From Pseudomonas yangonensis (lineage in GTDB: Bacteria; Pseudomonadota; Gammaproteobacteria; Pseudomonadales; Pseudomonadaceae): a stretch of 64,000 bases of DNA. A program made the position numbers and the translations under genes. A model generated the notes under the pieces. It saw only the letters and a program-made list of their open reading frames with translations. It was not told where the DNA came from and did not search any database. This document shows, piece after piece, positions 61,399 through 64,000 of this stretch (within the stretch, counting starts at the first letter, position 1; every line of letters begins with the position of its first letter). The DNA is taken from NCBI RefSeq assembly GCF_009932725.1, contig NZ_BLJU01000002.1, forward strand, positions 744,001 through 808,000, in the 5' to 3' direction.

Positions 61399-63635
61399 CT
61401 GTCACTGCAGTGCAATCGACTGGTCCTAAGATCGGCCGCCTGGTGGTGGTAGGTCTCGGCCTGATCGGTGGGTCCTTTGCCAAGGGGCTGCGTGAACGGG
61501 GCCTGTGCCGGGAAGTGGTTGGTGTCGATCTGGATGCCGAATCGCGTCGCCTGGCCGTCCAGCTGGGCGTGGTTGACCGTTGCGAGAGCGACCTGGCTGC
61601 CGCCTGTCAGGGGGCGGAGGTCATTCAGTTGGCCGTGTCTATCCTGGCGATGGAGAAGGTGCTTGCGCAGTTGGCCGGGCTGGATCTTGGCGATGCCGTG
61701 CTCACCGATGTGGGGAGCGCCAAGGGCAATGTCGTGCGTGCCGCGCGCCTGGCTTTCGCCGGCAAGCCTGTGCGCCTGGTGCCGGGGCACCCCATCGCGG
61801 GTTCCGAGCAGAGTGGTGTAGAGGCCGCCAATGCCGAGCTGTTCCGTCGCCACAAGGTGATTCTGACGCCCTGCGAGCACAGCGATGAAGCTGCTGTGGC
61901 GCTGGTCGAAAACCTTTGGCGTGAGCTCGGCGCAGATGTCGAGTCCATGGACGTCGAACATCACGACCAGGTGCTGGCTGCTACCAGCCATCTGCCGCAC
62001 TTGCTGGCCTTTACCCTGGTCGACTCGCTGGCCAAGCGCAGCGAGAACCTGGAAATTTTTCGCTATGCCGCCGGTGGTTTCCGCGATTTTACGCGGATCG
62101 CCGGCAGTGATCCGGTGATGTGGCACGATATCTTCCTCGCCAATCGCGAGGCCGTGTTGCGCACACTGGATACGTTTCGCGACGACCTCGACGCCTTGCG
62201 CGACGCGGTCGACGCCGGGGATGGGCATCAATTGCTGGGCGTATTCACCCGCGCCCGCGTGGCCCGCGAACACTTCAGCAAAATTCTGGCCCGCAGGGCC
62301 TATGTGGACGCTATGCACTCGACCGATCTGATTTTCCTGGCAAAACCTGGTAGCAGCCTGTCCGGACGTATCCGCGTACCCGGTGACAAATCCATTTCGC
62401 ACCGTTCGATCATGCTGGGTTCGCTGGCAGAGGGTACCACCGAGGTCGAAGGCTTTCTCGAAGGCGAGGACGCCCTGGCCACCCTGCAGGCGTTCCGCGA
62501 CATGGGCGTGGTCATCGAAGGGCCGCACCATGGCCGCGTGACCATTCACGGTGTTGGCCTCAAGGGCCTGAAGGCTCCGGCGGGCCCCTTGTACATGGGC
62601 AACTCCGGCACTTCCATGCGCCTGCTCTCCGGCCTGCTCGCTGCGCAGTCGTTCGATACCACCCTGACCGGCGATGCTTCGCTGTCCAAGCGCCCGATGA
62701 ATCGCGTGGCCAAGCCGCTGCGTGAAATGGGCGCAGTGATCGAGACCGGTCCGGAAGGCCGTCCGCCGCTGACCATCAAGGGCGGCCAGCGCCTGACCGG
62801 CATGGACTATGAAATGCCCATGGCCAGTGCCCAGGTCAAATCCTGCCTGTTGCTGGCCGGCCTGTACGCTGCGGGCCGCACCTCGGTGACCGAGCCGGCG
62901 CCGACCCGCGATCACACCGAACGCATGCTGCGCGGCTTTGGTTACCCGGTCAGTGTCGAGGGCAGTACCGCCAGCGTCGAATCCGGCCACAAGCTGACCG
63001 CTACCCGCATCGAAGTGCCGGCCGACATCTCCTCGGCGGCCTTCTTCCTGGTCGCGGCCAGCATCACCGAAGGTTCCGAGCTGGTGCTGGAGCACGTCGG
63101 CATCAACCCGACCCGTACCGGAGTGATCGATATCCTCAAGCTGATGGGCGGCGATATCACCCTGGAAAATCAGCGCGAAGTGGGCGGCGAGCCAGTGGCC
63201 GATATTCGTGTACGTGCCGCCAAGCTCAAGGGCATCGACATTCCCGAAGACCTGGTGCCCCTGGCCATCGACGAGTTTCCGGTGCTGTTCGTAGCTGCGG
63301 CCTGTGCCGAAGGTCGCACCGTGCTGCGCGGCGCCGAGGAGCTGCGGGTCAAGGAATCCGATCGCATCCAGGTCATGGCCGACGGCCTGATTGCGCTTGG
63401 CGTCAAGGCCGAGCCGACCCCGGACGGCATCGTCATCGAGGGCGGCGCCATTGGCGGCGGCGAAGTCTGGGCGCATGGTGACCACCGTATCGCCATGTCC
63501 TTCAGTGTCGCCTCGCTGCGCGCCAGTGCGCCGATCCGTATCCATGATTGCGCCAACGTCGCTACCTCCTTCCCGAACTTCCTCGCCCTGGCGGCGCAAG
63601 TGGGGATCAATGTGGCTGAAGAGGGCAAGGCATGA
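61395..63635 (+). CDS. tyrA-aroA: Fused prephenate dehydrogenase-EPSP synthase (TyrA-AroA)
   Basis: 746-residue bifunctional protein of tyrosine and chorismate synthesis. The N-terminal ~300 residues are a TyrA-type dehydrogenase ([39 protein letters not shown]). The C-terminal ~430 are EPSP synthase ([58 protein letters not shown]-type [15 protein letters not shown]). There is no stop between the domains. The fusion is normal in Pseudomonas. GTG start at 61395, overlapping the hisC stop; the cmk ATG overlaps its own stop. The AroA half is the glyphosate-sensitive class I type by the LAEG motif, judged from memory. Confidence 0.95.
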   Translation: MTVTAVQSTGPKIGRLVVVGLGLIGGSFAKGLRERGLCREVVGVDLDAESRRLAVQLGVVDRCESDLAAACQGAEVIQLAVSILAMEKVLAQLAGLDLGDAVLTDVGSAKGNVVRAARLAFAGKPVRLVPGHPIAGSEQSGVEAANAELFRRHKVILTPCEHSDEAAVALVENLWRELGADVESMDVEHHDQVLAATSHLPHLLAFTLVDSLAKRSENLEIFRYAAGGFRDFTRIAGSDPVMWHDIFLANREAVLRTLDTFRDDLDALRDAVDAGDGHQLLGVFTRARVAREHFSKILARRAYVDAMHSTDLIFLAKPGSSLSGRIRVPGDKSISHRSIMLGSLAEGTTEVEGFLEGEDALATLQAFRDMGVVIEGPHHGRVTIHGVGLKGLKAPAGPLYMGNSGTSMRLLSGLLAAQSFDTTLTGDASLSKRPMNRVAKPLREMGAVIETGPEGRPPLTIKGGQRLTGMDYEMPMASAQVKSCLLLAGLYAAGRTSVTEPAPTRDHTERMLRGFGYPVSVEGSTASVESGHKLTATRIEVPADISSAAFFLVAASITEGSELVLEHVGINPTRTGVIDILKLMGGDITLENQREVGGEPVADIRVRAAKLKGIDIPEDLVPLAIDEFPVLFVAAACAEGRTVLRGAEELRVKESDRIQVMADGLIALGVKAEPTPDGIVIEGGAIGGGEVWAHGDHRIAMSFSVASLRASAPIRIHDCANVATSFPNFLALAAQVGINVAEEGKA

Positions 63636-64000
63636 ACGCCCCGGTAATCACCGTCGACGGGCCGAGCGGGTCGGGCAAGGGCACCCTCTGCGCGTTGCTG
63701 GCCAAGCAACTGGGCTGGAATCTGCTCGACTCCGGCGCGCTGTATCGCCTGCTGGCCTTCGCTGCAGGCAATCACGGCATCGACCTGACCAACGAGGAAG
63801 CGCTCAAGCAATTGGCGGCGCACCTGGACGTACAGTTCATCGACAAGCGCATCATCCTCGAAGGCGAGGAGGTGACCGATGCCATCCGCAACGAGCAGGT
63901 GGGTGCGGGTGCCTCCATGGTTGCATCGTTGCCAGCGGTGCGCGAAGCGCTGCTGCAGCGTCAGCGGGCGTTTCAGGAAATGCCCGGCTTGGTGGCTGAT
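63632..64000 (+). CDS. cmk: Cytidylate kinase, N-terminal part
   Basis: Partial gene, open at the right edge; 123 codons are present. Cmk phosphorylates CMP and dCMP. The P-loop is [16 protein letters not shown], followed by [14 protein letters not shown], the CMP-binding stretch, and the start of the insert domain. The ATG overlaps the tyrA-aroA stop (ATGA), so it is translationally coupled. rpsA would be expected next outside the window. Confidence 0.95.
   Translation, partial: MNAPVITVDGPSGSGKGTLCALLAKQLGWNLLDSGALYRLLAFAAGNHGIDLTNEEALKQLAAHLDVQFIDKRIILEGEEVTDAIRNEQVGAGASMVASLPAVREALLQRQRAFQEMPGLVAD

Overview
The window is a 64-kb piece of a high-GC gammaproteobacterial chromosome, almost certainly Pseudomonas sensu lato. 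The P. mendocina/oleovorans group (Ectopseudomonas) is my best guess. The evidence is the gene order (mupP-ubiG-mtaD-mtnA-gyrA-serC-pheA-hisC-tyrA/aroA-cmk, recQ-hsbD-marR-fimV-like-plpD, cpxA-spy-cpxR), the tyrA-aroA fusion, and typical Pseudomonas REP palindromes (GTAGCCCGGAT and GTAGGAGCGGC types). No tRNA, rRNA, CRISPR array, insertion sequence or prophage was found.

Region 1 (1-1.2 kb): the end of a chemoreceptor and a DTW-domain tRNA modification enzyme. Region 2 (1.3-16.5 kb): a complete Lap biofilm system. lapE-lapB-lapC (type I secretion) run leftward. A 2182-residue RTX adhesin with a LapA-type retention module, a TAAG LapG cleavage site, five long repeats and two von Willebrand A domains runs rightward. 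lapG-lapD (periplasmic protease and c-di-GMP receptor) close the cluster. Region 3 (16.6-28.9 kb): small conserved genes, recQ, an HsbD-type diguanylate cyclase, a MarR regulator, a second FimV-like LysM protein, the type Vd phospholipase PlpD, a SelT-like thioredoxin-fold protein, a drug/metabolite exporter, CsaA and an AraC regulator.

Region 4 (29-30.9 kb): a metallophosphoesterase and a glycosyltransferase in a translationally coupled pair behind a good PHO-box match. This is best read as the PlcP-Agt lipid-remodelling operon for phosphate starvation. Region 5 (31-38.3 kb): adenylate cyclase CyaB, HD and Mpo1-like proteins, an AraC regulator, a tandem pair of TrkH potassium transporters and a CxxCxxCC protein. 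Region 6 (38.5-42.6 kb): a nitroreductase and a Cpx-type envelope-stress system with a GTAAA-N6-GTAAA box. Region 7 (42.7-49.7 kb): PHP phosphatase, YciO, TrpS, ScpA-ScpB, DUF1289, RluB and a soluble diguanylate cyclase.

Region 8 (49.9-64 kb): YciK, MupP, UbiG, MTA deaminase, a broken mtnA, gyrA, then the serine/aromatic amino acid run serC-pheA-hisC-tyrA/aroA-cmk, with cmk cut by the window end. Two sequence-level surprises stand out. mtnA has a one-base frameshift and has also lost residues that are catalytic in the family. GyrA carries Ile at position 83, the classical fluoroquinolone-resistance substitution. Intergenic space is populated by several REP-type palindromes and by a separate ~130-170-bp inverted-repeat family with three copies inside 8 kb (33.1-41.1 kb).
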